Shown here one piece after another: positions 37,549 through 50,490 of a stretch of 64,000 nucleotides of DNA. How positions within the stretch are numbered: position 1 is the stretch's first letter; each line of letters starts with the position of its first letter. This DNA comes from Leuctra nigra (taxonomy: Eukaryota > Arthropoda > Insecta > Plecoptera > Leuctridae). The notes beneath the pieces are model-generated. The model was not told the origin of the DNA and searched no databases. It saw only the letters and a program-made list of their open reading frames with translations. A program made the position numbers and the translations under genes. The stretch spans positions 13,767,073-13,831,072 of the forward strand of contig OW203767.1 in NCBI GenBank assembly GCA_934045905.1. The letters run 5' to 3'.

Positions 37549-38691
37549 CTTCTCCTACCTTCATTTCTGTATAAAACGCAAAACTTTGATTCTATGGTAA
37601 TCTGTTTTAAACTGGCGTAAAGAGTGGTGTTATTTAGTAAACCCGCATAAAACAAGTAGAATATGAATAGAAGCTCATATTATCGAGCCCGGTGTGTGTG
37701 CTCGACCAAAACACCCCCGCTGTTACCACTTCACCTGTCAAATGACAGGGGAAAAATTACGTAATTGATGTTTTGTAGATCCCTGACACCTAGTGGCAAC
37801 ACTACGCAACTAATTTGGGCGGGCTCTTTTAAAATAATCCGTTCATGTTCGTTCTTGGCTTATGGATGGATAGTGCTGTTGTGCAGTTTAGGGATTATGT
37901 TTAGGGAATTGAAACGTTCCCTTTTCAGAACGAACCCTCTCCCTATGACATTACATTCAATTTTGTCTTACAGGTTCATTTTCCTCAACCTCAAAATTTT
38001 TTGTAAGTTTTATTTCTAATTCTGAAACCACGAAACATGTTAGATAATATCAACTATTTTTTTTATTAGGAAAAGTACATTTTGGCTAACAGAGCAACCA
38101 AATATAATTAACAAGACTTAGCACCCACTGTGCAACGAAGCAAATGAAATTTTGAAACTCAAATTATTAATTAACCATTGGTAGGTTTCTTCTTTCCTGA
38201 AATATAATCATTCTAAATAAATATTTTTATTTTCCATTATTAATTAAAAATTTGTATTAAAAAAATATTCTGAGGTCGCCCTGTATTCAATTAGAACATA
38301 TTGGGATATTGACAGGAGTAAATGAATATTGAGATGAATATACACTGAAAGATTGATTTATTATATCAACACATTAACTGTCTTCTTCTCATTATCACTC
38401 AATTGCATAATAGTTATTTACAGTGTAATATAATGATCTACTGAGCACAATAATACTAGGAATATCGCAACAACTTTACACGATCTCTCAAATTCTTCTT
38501 AACATTTGTATGGTATCAAGCAGCATTATCATACTATTATTATTAAGCATCAATATTGTTATGTTATTAAATTCAAAAAGTTTTATTTCTTAGTAGGTAA
38601 TATGTTTCTTTACTTCAAGTTTCATGATAGCATCGATCGAGTCATATTTCAAATGTGAAGAAATACGTCTAAATAACACGTATAGAGAGCT

Positions 38692-38808
38692 GGGGCCTCA
38701 TTCTACAACTCCATTGCTGGTCGCCTAGCAATTTCTTCCATAAGATTAACATTGAAATAATTGCTAGGCGACCAGCAATGCAGTTGTAGCGTTGTAGAAT
38801 GAGGCCCC
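38692..38808. mobile_element. Hairpin MITE (GGGGCCTCATTCTACAAC ends)
   Basis: Arms of about 50 bp share GGGGCCTCATTCTACAAC and CATTGCTGGTCGCCTAGCAA and surround a short loop. The right arm carries a small extra segment (about 7 bp). It lies downstream of the gene at 39933-47300. No target duplication was fixed. Confidence 0.65.
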
Positions 38809-39932
38809 TGTATAGTTAGTGAATGATTTGAGATTTTTCTTGAAAGACATCTGGATTGATGACAAATTTTATACATTTTATATTTAGTTAGGTACATAAC
38901 ATACCTAATTTTAAAATTATCTAACTACCTTACTAGATAATATTTATAACAATTATTATAACAACTTTTGAAAGGGATTACACAATCTTGTTCAAATGTT
39001 GATCCCAGTTCATACTAACAATATGAATTACGTTGATAGCGTACTGAACACATTTCGTAATATTGAGTTTAAGTTTTCATTTTTTAACGAGTGTTTTGCA
39101 AAGCATTCGAGGAATGAAACTTGAAGGAGAGAGATGAAAATAAACATGAGTAGGTAAACTAAACAACTGAATGCAGTAAAAGACCAGAGTTGAAATGAGT
39201 AGCAATATCAATGAACAAGTCAAAATATATCAACTGATACAAAAATAAATTGGACGGTAAGATATGAAAATCAGGAACACATTTCACTGCCTAGGAAATA
39301 AAAGACAGTTCAGGCAGATTACACCTCCTAATATAAGGTAGGTAGGTACTAGAATAGACTAAAAAAATAAAAAGTTCACACAGTCTAGCCCACAAATGCT
39401 GATGCCAATTACTAAATAAATACTATTCTGCTTACAGTCAGAGGCAGTGATGATACTGGAAATGTAATTGTATTGACAAGAACTGAAAAAGTGCTGAGCT
39501 TCTGTACTAAACAAGTTGCCACTTCTCAATAGTAATTTGAAGTCATTACCTAATCTGAACGACTTGACAAAACAAAGCTCATGTCATCATTAGTGGCTAG
39601 ATTGTCCTTCTTGCGATAAAACATAATATCTCTTTAAAAAACAATACTGTTCTATTAATACATCTTAGCATTGCCATTAATATTAGTTTCAATAGCATTG
39701 CTGCTCTTATCAATGACTTAAATTACCTTCTTCTGAAACATAAAATGAGATCTGCAGTGAATGGAATTAAAACAAAAGAATGCAGCTGTTGCAAAGTTAA
39801 CATTGATTAGATGTCAGCAAACAGGATAATAATCACAACCTTAATCGTACACTTACAGCATAAGAGATCAATCATCGAGTTTGATTATTCGCCGGCACTT
39901 ACTTCCGCGTAATGTCTGTAAGTGTATTGCTT

Positions 39933-42900
39933 TCAAGGAAGGGGACGGGGAGCGTCGTTGTCCGGCGACGGCGGCTCGTCCTGCGAGACGATGCTGCTGC
40001 GGTTGCTCGACACGTCGAGGTCCATGCCGAACGGCTTCATCACCTTGAGGCCGTCCAGGTTGTACTCCTCGCTCGTGTCCACGGTGTAGGGGTTGGTGTA
40101 GTCGCACGAAGAATCACTGCGGGCAGAGTGGGCGCTTGTTTACAGGTCGTTGCATTAAACGCTCGAATCTTCACGGTGAAGCGCAGTCTACACCATCAAC
40201 TATGGGTTGAGCAACAACTTGCAGTCTGCATATGTGCAGGCACAATATCGTCATCATGATCGACGCTACACACAAGCAGAACCAAGTTGCTCTACCAAAA
40301 GTTGATAGTCTGAATCAGTAACGGAGGGCCGAGTAGTGAGCGTGGCCTTGAAGAGTTTTTTAATCGATTTTTATCAATATCTTTTACCAATTTAATTGTT
40401 AACAAAAAAGGGCTTTGTACGAGTATTTAGAACAGTTCAATGAAAATAATTTTATAGCTTGGAATGGTTTATTAGATTTACTTTATCCTACAGACGTGTA
40501 GTGCCTTAATTTTACTAATTTTCGGGCATTTTTCTGTAGGACAAATTATATCTAATAAACCATTACAAGCTATAAAATTATTTTCATTGAACTGTTCTGA
40601 ATACTCATACAAAGCCTTATTTTGTTAACAATTACATTGGTAAAAGATATTGATAAAAATCAATAAAAACTCTTCAAGGTCAAACTCACTAACCAGTCTT
40701 TAGGTCTCCATATGAAGATCAAAATGGCTATTTTCACATTTTACTTTGTTAATTTTATTTTCGTGTAAAGGGGGTCTACAGATACGGATTCGAATTAGAA
40801 TACCTGGATTCGCACACTCCTAAATATTTCCGTATAGAATAATTGCCTACTGATCTACTTGAAAAAAATACCTATTATTGTAATGTTTTATAAAATAGCA
40901 ACTAAGATTGATGATTTACTATTATATACAGTTTAGTACAGGTTACGTATTCCCTGCTGGTAAACGAACCTTACACAGGAGCTCTTGTCCTCTACTTCCA
41001 GCCTGGCCCGGTGAGGTTCCGCCGTCGAGTGCGAACACCTCGCCGGCTCTCTGGCCGCTCCATTCTCCAGCGTTCGTTCCACGGGCCGCGACGCCGTTTC
41101 GTGGCACTCGCACTTGCAGTCCTCCGGGTTGACGTAGCTGTACACGACGCCCTTCTCACCCTTCGCCGGCTCGGGGAACTCGATGTTGCCTGGCAAAGCA
41201 TCACAGAGACAGTTAGGTACACACATCACATTCAAATAGGATGTTCATCAAACTGCTGTTTCACAGGATAAGAAGTTGAAGGTAAAGAGGTGTAAGAAAA
41301 TATTTATCAAGTACCTAGGTATCTATTTTCTTTTGGTCTAAACAAACTTGAACTGTGGAAAATGGAATCAATTACTTTTTTATTCAAAATGTATCGAATT
41401 TATGTTCTCCCAGATTTCCATGCTAGTTCACAAATATATTCATTTTTCATTAGGTACGGACTATTAGAAGTTATATTTAATTACTTTCCTCATCATCACT
41501 CCAATGCAGTAGTAGGAACACTCTCAAATGAAGATTAACTTGGCAATAATTTAGCTAACTACCCAAGCCTATATTTAAATATATTTGCTTTATAATATTA
41601 TAGTCTGAAGAAATAAATGATAGAATAAATAAAGCTAATGGAATGGTGAATTTGAAGGTTAGACTTACTTCTCGAGGGAATGGTTTGAATACGTTTTGGT
41701 GGCTTTCTCTTCTCCGGGATCTCTTCGAAGTTGATCCAGCTGTGTGGCTTGGGTGGTGACGTCTGCGCTGCCGTCTGCGCTGCCGTCTGCGCGGCTGTCG
41801 GCGGGGGCGTGGGCTGCGCCCGAGGAGGCAGTGGAGGCGGGGAGGGCGATGTGGCGCTCGTCAGGGAACTCTTGCGGTACTCCCTCGTGTTCTGCAGACC
41901 TTGCTCCGCGAACTCGAACCACGACCGCGCCTGGGACCGTCGAGGGCTCTTCTTGCTCGACACCGAGTCCTCGCGAGGGAGGCAGATCTTCATCTTGAGC
42001 TCGCGCGTCGTCGGCGGGCCGACGTTGACAAACTCGTCCAGGACTGATGGGTTGATGGGAGTCGTTGAGCGCGGTCGATCTATCGGACACGTGCGGACTT
42101 CCACCATGGTCCGCTGCTTGGCCGGCACAAGTGGAACGCCAACACAGCGTTCCTGAGGCAGTGTCGTCGGAATGTACGGAAACTCCTCGTCGACCGAATC
42201 CTGGTGGGCCATGAAGCCTTTCCGTTCGTGGTCGTCTTCTTCTTCAGCTTCAGGCTTCGGTTCCGTTACTGCTGCTTTACTGCCGATGAATTCCACTTCC
42301 GAATCTCGCTCGGATTCCGATGAATGATGTCCGTCGTCGGCTTCTTTCTGCTTCTCGACAGGTGGTTCCACTCTCGACTCCTGCGGCACCTTGGTGGTAG
42401 GCTCCTTCTGATCAGAGTAAAAGTGTGATAATGTTGGCAGCATGACAGACTCGGAAGGCAAGAGCGTATCATCTGGCAATGCAGACGCTTGAACCTCTGC
42501 AGCTTGGCTGGGTTTTGCGAATGTGAACTCGACATTGCTGATCGCTTCCGAAACTGGCAGTGTCGGTTCCGGAGAGGACATTTCCGGAGACAAAGCTTCT
42601 TCATTTGGCCCTCTTTTACGTTCCTTCTTCTTGAAGAAGGATGAAAATACACTCTTGTTCTTTGCATCTTTCTTCAGCTTCTGTTCTCGAGATTCTCCAC
42701 CAACTGTTAACGGTGAAACCGAGGCACTGGATGACTCGGGCCGCTCCCTGCTCTTGCTTCTCCCTCGGTTTCTGTCGATCAGGTCGCTGGCTTCTTTCAG
42801 CATCGTGGAAAACGCCTGCTTCTTCTTGGCTCCGACCGACGGAGACTCGGGACTGAGCACGCCGGGCTCGTTGCGCTTGAACAGGCTGGTGAACGAGCTC

Positions 42901-45900
42901 TTCCTGGACGTGGAGGAGGGGGAGGGAGTGCGCGAGCCCACCTCGTCCTTGCGCAGCACGACCTGGCGCGCGGGCTTGGGCGATGCGGCTGGAGTAGCGG
43001 ACAGAGGCTTGCTCTCCTTGGCGGCGCGAGTTGTTTCCTTCTGCACCAGCTGCGAGAAGCTCTGCACGGGTTTCACGGACTTGCCGGCGTCGGAGAGGTT
43101 CAATGTGATGGGGATTTCTACGCCTCGCTCTTCTCGATCCAACGAGCTGCCCATGTCGTACTTCAAGCTGATGAACGTCCCCTCCACATCTCTCAGATAA
43201 ACACCCTCAGTCTCTTTCAGTTTACTAGATTTACCTAACTCTTTCAATGAAGGCTTCTTCTCCGAGCTTGAGGCTTTCTCCTCTCTATCTTGTGAACTTC
43301 CCATGTCATATTTTAAACTGATAAATTTACCCTCAGACCCAATGTCGTCATGAGTTACAGGTTGATACAATTTAACAGGCTTCTCAACACGTTTCTCTTC
43401 TCTTGGTGGTTGTATTGGCGACTTCTTTGCCGGTTGTACTGGTGACTTCTTTGGCAGTGGTACTGGCGACTTCTTAGCCGCTGCGACTGGCTCAGCTCTG
43501 GGTTTGGATGTGACTTCGATTGCTGCCAACTTCTCTGCTTTCCTCTCGAGTCGCTGCTGACTCTTTGGGACATCAGGTCGCGGTTGACTTGCGGCATGAA
43601 CTTGAACGGGTGCCTCATCTACCTCATATTCTTGATCCTCTCTACTGTCTTGCGAACTGCCCAAGTCATATCGCAGTGGTATAAATGTTCCCTCAACTTC
43701 TCGAAGATACATTGTTTCGGGATCTTTCTTTTTCTTGAGTTTTGGTTTAGGAACCTCTAATTTGGGTTGGGGTTTTGGTGGCTTCACCATACCTCGTTCC
43801 TCGTAGTCAAGAGAACTTCCTAAATCATATTTCAAACTAATAAAAGTTCCTTCAACTTCTCGCAAATACTTTGTTTCCGGTTCTTTAGGCTTAGAGCTGG
43901 GTTGACTAGATGCTTTATCCTTTGGTGTTGGAGGTTTCTCGATGCCCTTCTCTTCCCTATCCATCGAGCTACCTAAATCGTATTTCAAACTTATAAATGT
44001 ACCTTCCACTTCTCTCATATATTTTCCTTCAGTGTCTTTCAACCTCTTCGATTTGCCATTTTCATTTAACTTTGGGGGCTTTTCGATACCTTTCTCTTCT
44101 CTATCTAACGAACTACCTAAATCATATTTTAAGCTAATGAATGTTCCTTCGGATTCGTCAGACTTTTTGGACGATTTTACAGAGTCTTTTATTGTTTTTG
44201 GTTTTTGAGCATCCCGTTCTATACTAATAAACGTCCCTATTGATTCATCCACTGCCTTTCCGTTGACAACGACTGGCTCCTTGTGCGATACTTTCTGAGC
44301 ATGAACTACCGTCTTATTTACGACGTCACCGCCAACTATGGTCACTGTTGGATCCGTAGCTTTGGCCAGAAGCACCTTCTCCAGGGACTGCCTCTCATGC
44401 TTATTGGATCCTGGAGGTGACTCGATGTCTACCGATTGGTTGATCTTAGGCGTGCTGCCGCAGAATGAAGTCTCTAGAAGCATCTTGTGGGGCGACGTTG
44501 ATCGGCCACTAGCGCCTGATATGTGCGATCCAGTCACAGACAACCTCGAGGTGTTGGACAGATGGGACACACCGGACCCGCCCGATGCCGCTGAGCCGAC
44601 TGACGACAGACGGCTTGTCCGACCGCTGATGGACAACAGGCCGATGTCGGAGCATGTAGAATCTTTACGTTCCTTCTCGCTCTGCGCCTCGAGTTCGTAC
44701 TTGAAGACGGTGGATGCGGTGAGCTTGTTGATGTGCTTCTGGCGGCGGCGCAACATCTCGCGCTCTTGCACTGTGCCGGTCTCGGTGTGGAAGTTGAGTT
44801 CCTCGGTGCTCGAGCGCAGATCTGCCGTTCCTTCTTCCTTGAAGCCAGCACCAAGTGTTGACGAAACATCGGCCAGGCCCTCTGTGGGACAGAATTCAGT
44901 TGTTTCAGTTTCAGATAAAAGAGAATGGTTGTAGAAATCACATAAAGGTATGGAGGGAAAAAGAAACCAGCAAATAAATAATTCAGTAATCTATATTGGA
45001 GTGAGTTTAAACTGGAAAATGAGAGGCACATAGGTGGTTCGGCCACATGAAGAGAATGGGAACTGAGATAGTGCCAAGGCAGGTGTTTGAGGCTGCTCTG
45101 CTACATTGGGGCGACCCAGAGAGAAGTGGATTCAACGTCGTTTTGGAGAGAGTAGGAAGGTGGAATGAGTTGGAAGCTGATGTCGTTTTCGGCTGGCCGC
45201 ACTGGAGTTGCAATAGTTCTTACTTCTTATTAGTGACTTCATGACGTAACCTGGTTTTGCCCTAGTGCTGCCCCCAGTGCGGTCTCAGCCGAAAACACAT
45301 GATATGTTTTGATTTGTGTTTTGACACTGACAACAATTTTCAAATGGCAACCGAAGAAATTGTGCTCCTGAGTGTTTTGAAGGAAAGCTTCCCCAGTAAC
45401 AACATCAATTTTGTTTTTCGCGCCGCCATTTTGGCGGAGTGGAAGGGGCAACTCTACCAAATATTTCAGAGCAAGAAATAGTGCACTTAGTGCGCACCCA
45501 GTGTGCACCACTTCCCAGTCGAATAAGAAAACATTGCCCCAGAGCAACTGCACACTGCCAGTCCAACACGCCACTTGCACTCAGTGCAGCGCAGTGCAAC
45601 CCCAGTGCGGCCAGCCGAAAACGACATTAGAGACACTCGAGGACTATGCCCCACAGCCAATTGGCTAGTCTGGGTCAATACAACACTTAATTATAAAACA
45701 TAATTTGGAATAAAAAAAATACATGTTCCTTCTCAAATTACACACGAAATTAGATTGACAGGAATTATAAATTAAGTCGCAAGTAGGTAGTGACTACACT
45801 TTACAAAGTATTTTCCCACACTGCAAATAGTCTTGTGAACAACCTCACGTTGGTCCAAACTATTATCAAAAGACATCTTTCTGGTCAGCTTATGAAGCTA

Positions 45901-47300
45901 ATTGAAGTGTTGAAATCAAGTTAATGCTTAACTCCTCCTGCACACGTTAAAGTTCGTTCACGTTAAGAATATTTCTGACGTTTTAGTCGATCACGTCGTT
46001 CATTGGTCGTTCGCATGAACACTGCCCTGTCAATGGCAAGACTTTCTTCTTTGTTATATTGAAATTGCATAAATTAAGTGAAATACACAATTTTTAATAG
46101 TAGAAAAATTCAATAACATTGATTTATTTTTATCTACCTACAGTCGTATTATACATTATATTTTTGGATTATTATATTGATATTTACATGTATAGGAAAT
46201 AGGAATATAATTGTTCATTTGACACAGAGAGAGAGTACTACTACTAGGTACAGTAGTACTAGGTATCTGCACGGCCTTGATATTCTAAACGTGAACAAAC
46301 TTTAGCGTTCCACACACTCACCTCCGAAGAGTTCCCTCTCCGGCGAGCTGTTGTTGCTGTCATGGTGCGACGAGCTGCTAGCGCGGGATATGTCGATGCG
46401 CGGCGTCGACGGAGTCTGCAGTCCCCCGCCAGCAAGACTGCTGCCCGCGCCTGACTCAGGTGACACGAGCGTTCCGTCGGCCAACATACGCACGTCTTCT
46501 CGAATCTCTGCGACACACAGACATTGCCAGTTTAGTTCATTGGAAAGTTTTTGTTGTACCTATCTTAGAAATCCAATATAAACAGCCATGTCGATCGATA
46601 CTATGAGGTACCTACCTAGGTAGTATTACTACATTTGTTTTTTGGGAAGGTACCTACCTAATCTGTCTGGAGACTGATCACTGTTAAAAAGTGAACACAA
46701 ATCAAATCAGTGCATTATGAAATCTTCTTTTTATTTCTTAAAGTTCACACCCTGTACAATCTCTCTGCATGTTTTAATTGGGTGTCCTACATCAACAATC
46801 TAATCTTCTCTTTTTTTACTCTACACTATGGCTAAGAAGTTTTTGAGAATCTAATGCCTTTGGACTATGGACCTGATCTAAGAAGTCTAAATATTTTGTC
46901 TTAAAATCAATGTTTCATTACTACGTAATTTTCTTTAACAATGCAATACCTACCTACCTACGTTTTAGAAAACTGTGCTAGAAACAAAAAAGTACCCTTT
47001 TGTAGTTTAGGTCTCTAAGTGACAAGTACCTAAGTGACATGATCCTTGCTAGCATCTAGACATTTATTTATACCTATTAGGTAAGTAAGGTCTATAAGCC
47101 AAATGAACGATCAGCGTAGGTATACGGAGAATGTCTAGTTAGTTACCTGGCATGGGTTTTAAAGGGACCCTTTCTTCTGGACTGTCCAAATCATCACTCA
47201 AATCTTCGAAGGAGGCAAATGGTGCTGGGCCCATCTGCCGTTGATTGTAATTAACCCGCTTGGTTTTACCGACAACTTGTACATTGCCCGGCGATGTCAT
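39933..47300 (-). CDS. Uncharacterised low-complexity protein with six GTFISLKYDLGSS-type motifs (5 coding exons, about 1318 aa)
   Basis: I do not recognise this gene. Exons in transcript order: 47147-47300, 46322-46507, 41669-44881, 40970-41189, 39933-40116; the sum of 3957 nt is in frame if the fourth exon uses a GTTCGT donor. The ATG has an in-frame stop 21 bp upstream. The product is rich in Ser, Lys, Glu and Pro and has no transmembrane segment or signal peptide. Exon 2 encodes SPESGAGSSLAGGG and SSSSHHDSNNSSPEREL. Residues about 320-690 hold six copies and one degenerate copy of (E)G-T/K-FI-S/P-L-K/R-YD-L/M-GSS-x-D, usually preceded by YLREVE and spaced about 50 residues. Later come a basic KKKERKRG stretch, a PPPLPPRAQ proline-rich patch (possible SH3 ligand) and a (QTAA)n run. 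The C-terminus, with YSYVNPEDCKCECHE and DYTNPYTVD, looks more ordered. A cytoskeletal or scaffold role is only a guess. Confidence 0.75.
40336..40689. mobile_element. Tc1/mariner-like long-hairpin MITE in an intron
   Basis: Inverted arms of about 150 bp share GTGAG at the tips, then CCTTGAAGAGTTTTT, TTTTTATCAATATCTTTTAC and GAACAGTTCAATGAAAATAA. TA lies at both edges (40334-40335 and 40690-40691). Non-coding. It sits between the last two coding exons of the gene at 39933-47300. Confidence 0.75.
45025..45180 (+). pseudogene. LINE ORF2 C-terminal fragment, left half
   Basis: The plus-strand frame encodes RWFGHMKRMGTEIVPRQVFE and later GRWNELEAD, a motif set typical of the C-terminal end of insect non-LTR retrotransposon ORF2 proteins. 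It stops at a MITE insertion at 45181. The frame resumes after the MITE at about 45627 with a short tail and stop (45630-45668). No RT domain is present. It lies in an intron of the minus-strand gene. Confidence 0.6.
45181..45626. mobile_element. PIF/Harbinger-like MITE, copy B, inserted in a LINE fragment
   Basis: The ends TGTCGTTTTCGGCTGGCCGC and its reverse complement match copy A, in the opposite orientation. Length is 446 bp. The left flank is TGA (45178-45180) and the right flank TTA (45627-45629), a one-base mismatch from a TWA duplication. It interrupts the LINE frame (RWNELEAD | LEDYAPQPIG), so it is the younger insertion. Confidence 0.75.
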
Positions 47301-50192
47301 GTTCTTCGCTTTGAGCAATTAAGGGGGAGAAAAAGATACACTTTCTAAGGAATAACTACCCACGTTTTGTTTCTGTCAGCACAATATACAGCCATGACAA
47401 TAAATGTAGTCAAATTAGACCCATGCAAAATTAAGTATAGTTACAAAATGTATTAAAATTTGGCCTGTGGTAGAATTTATTTTAATTAAGTCTGTAACTT
47501 TAATGTCATTATTGCCAAAATCGTCTTCAACTTTATTGTCACATTTTTGAAAACTATTTTTCTTGATCAATAGCAGATCTCTTCCCCAACCTGAAAAATA
47601 AAATAAAATAAATAGACCTAAATAAACTTAGCCAACTTTGTGCTGTTGTGCTAGCTAATGTGCTCTAGGTGTGTACTAATCTCAATGTGAGTGTAGTAAG
47701 CTATGTGTAGTGTTAATGTAAACGTTGGTACCTCTTTACATGTCAGTGGTACCTATCTAGCTGGTAAAATAGTTAAATTAAAAATGTTTTCTGTTAATTA
47801 ATCAGAGAGGGAAGAAGGAAAAAATAAACAAATAAAATTAAACTTGAAAGGCAGCTTTCTGGAGTGAATTCCAAATTACTTTTCGCGAGTAGGTATAATA
47901 ATATTTTCAGTAACAATCTGTTTTGAAAGAAATGAAGACATAGAAATGCTTTCGTCCGAACTCGAAAGTTCATTGGATTATCATTGATTATACACCAGCC
48001 ACGTGTATTTACCTAGTTACTTTGGGCGTCATCAGTCATTTTGACATTTTGTATTCTCGTGGTAAATAAAAACGTCATGGCGGATTTGCTTGGTGGTTAC
48101 TAGTTGTGGGTAATGTTCCTTGAAATTCAGTTAAAACTTAAAAGAATAACTGTGTCCTCCACGTTTAACGATCCAAAACAAAAACATCAACTAGGTACCT
48201 ACCTACCTAACCTAGCACAGTAGATAATAAATTTCAACAATTTGTTTTTTTTGTTTAAAGAATCCTTGTGGATTAGAATAGGTTGAGGCGACTGCATAAA
48301 ATAAACTAATAGTTGATCGTAAGAACTTGGTGGAGGTGCCGTGCCAGCTAACTACGTCGCGAAAGCAATGGCACTACTTGTCACGTCTGTGTCTATTGTG
48401 CTCAACAATAGGGAACCCCTAGTGTTCCAAAAAGTAAAACTACATTGTTATTCAAACCATGAACTGCAGAGAACATCAATTCGACGTCGTAGTACTCAAA
48501 GAACACCTGCGACCACAACTGTTGAACTTAACAAGTATTCTGGCAACAGGTGTTATCAAGTGGCATATAAAAATTCAATATCCGTCACATTAATAAATTA
48601 TAAATAAAGTTCAAGAAGTAGTATTTTAAAATGTTATGAGATTCAGTGGTAACAGTAGGTTGAATGATAGCAGGATGTCATTTAGAAAAGTGCCGTTTTT
48701 ATTGACTAAAATCGGTTGTAGTATAGCCTAACAAACTAAGTCCTAAGGGACTGACAATAATCAATTGAATTCGAGACCACTGTCTTAAAATAAAACCAAC
48801 GTTCTCGCATTGGTGTGTAATATTGATAATATCGACCAGCGACGCATGACGTCACGTCACAAGCGGCGTTGCCGACCGGCGCCAAGCGTCGTCCTATCAT
48901 CATGTCTTGAGCTTGTTCCATGCTCCCCATGGTTCCAGATACGCTCGGTCATCATACCGAGTTCATAAGGTCAAGTTAAGTAAGGTCAATAGTACTACAA
49001 AATTTCGCATTCAATTATGATTTAATGATAAGCGTAGGTACCAACTAGAAGGGGGAGATGTTAGCACGCAATGATCGATCAAATGAATTTGAAAGACGGG
49101 AGTAACTTTATATAATACAGCTAGGTAGGAAACTACCTACCAAAGTTTGAGCTTCCTATCACCTCTCCTATCACGTTATGTTTTATTTGAATTATAAAAC
49201 GAAAATTCATGAATCAGACATTACGAATTAAGGCACAGTTGTTGTAAGGCTAGGTAAAAAACATAACATGATTTCGTGATAATAGAGATATCATGGCTGT
49301 AGCGTAAAATGTATGAAAAAACTAGCAAGTAGTTTTTTTAGACTATGAAAGCCATGTGCGTTAGTTTTGACATAATTTTACGCGCGTTGACGTGAAATAG
49401 AAATAAATTGCCCATGAAGACTGATCACAGACAAACATTGGAATTAGCTTTTAACAACCACCTAGGTACAATAGTAGATTGGGGTGTTGATAGTGAGTAA
49501 ACCATAAACACCACGAAAACAATCAATAATAATGGTGGTTAGAACCTATTTTACCAAATTTTCCTGCGTGTACCCTAGCAGGGCAGAGAAGTCAAGAGCC
49601 AGTAAGAAATCTGGACGGACGGTGATCAAGCGACTATCATTTCTGAGTCGTTCCATACGAAAAGTTTCTTTCAAATTGTGAAATTGATAAGTAATTAAGA
49701 GATTATAGTCACCTGAACTCTTAGTAATCCATTTGAAGTCTTGAAAATCACTACCAAACACTTAGTGCACGCTACATGTCATCTTTTCCATTTTCGGCAG
49801 GGTTTCGCTCGAGTCGAATGTTTATTTCGATCTTCATATTTTACTCGATAGATGGAGCAAGTGCTTCAAAACAACACAGAATCAATGACATTACGGCCGA
49901 CACCATGACAGACGAAACTTTTATTTTTTTTCGTAAATAAACCTATAACAATCTAAAAGAATTGATGATAATTTCAATATTTAATTATTTACACAGTTTT
50001 TTATTACACAAATTGAGTTATAAATAAAATAATCTTGATTTAAATTTGAGCACTTTGAAAATTAGGTTGGTACACCCTGTTTTAGTTCATCATCTTGACG
50101 ATGAGAGTGCGGCTTCGAATTTAGAACGCTTCGCATTGGTCAAAAATCCAGACATCAAAATGGGAACCAGACGATGAGTTTTCGTGTTCTTG
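47301..50192. other. 5' flank of the repeat-motif gene and intergenic DNA
   Basis: A TTTTCAG acceptor on the minus strand at about 47591 could start the 5'-UTR part of the first coding exon. Beyond it there is no supported gene. A 71-codon minus-strand frame at 49546-49761 (ending DFLLALDFSALLGYTQENLVK-like residues) has a protein-like look but no identified family. Confidence 0.4.
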
Positions 50193-50203
50193 ACGTTAAA
50201 ATT
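50193..50203. repeat. LINE target-site duplication, left copy
   Basis: ACGTTAAAATT here is repeated at 56158-56168, directly after the GAA-rich 3' end of the LINE. Confidence 0.75.
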
Positions 50204-50490
50204 GATTCGGCTTTCAGACACGGAAGAAGACGGTTGTGTCAACAGAAACTCCAATCCATTCCATAGAACCACGTAGTATTAGATCTGGCATAGTGTATGT
50301 ATGTATAGTTTATAGTACCTATAGTATTAATTACTATAAGGAGAAGTAAATGTAAGTACTTATAAGAGTAAATATTTGTAGTTGATTTATTTATTAATTG
50401 GATGTAAGGTTACATATAATAAATAAAGTTGTAGATTAAGTAAGAGTGTTAATAATGTAGATGTAGAATTGAATTAGTATAGAAATAAGG

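Noticed and set aside
41731..42156. Plus-strand ORF antisense to the repeat-motif gene
   Set aside because: It is a GC-rich shadow of the real minus-strand exon; the minus frame is over 1000 codons long and splice-linked.
42523..43200. 225-codon plus-strand ORF
   Set aside because: Mirror frame of the large minus-strand exon with no domain of its own.
49546..49761. 71-codon minus-strand ORF with protein-like composition
   Set aside because: It vaguely resembled transposon-derived proteins I have seen in insects, but the match is too short to name and no flanking exons or ends support it.
50090..50272. 60-codon minus-strand ORF
   Set aside because: It spans the inferred left LINE boundary and target duplication; joining the two genomic flanks without the LINE gives a stop, so the frame is by chance.
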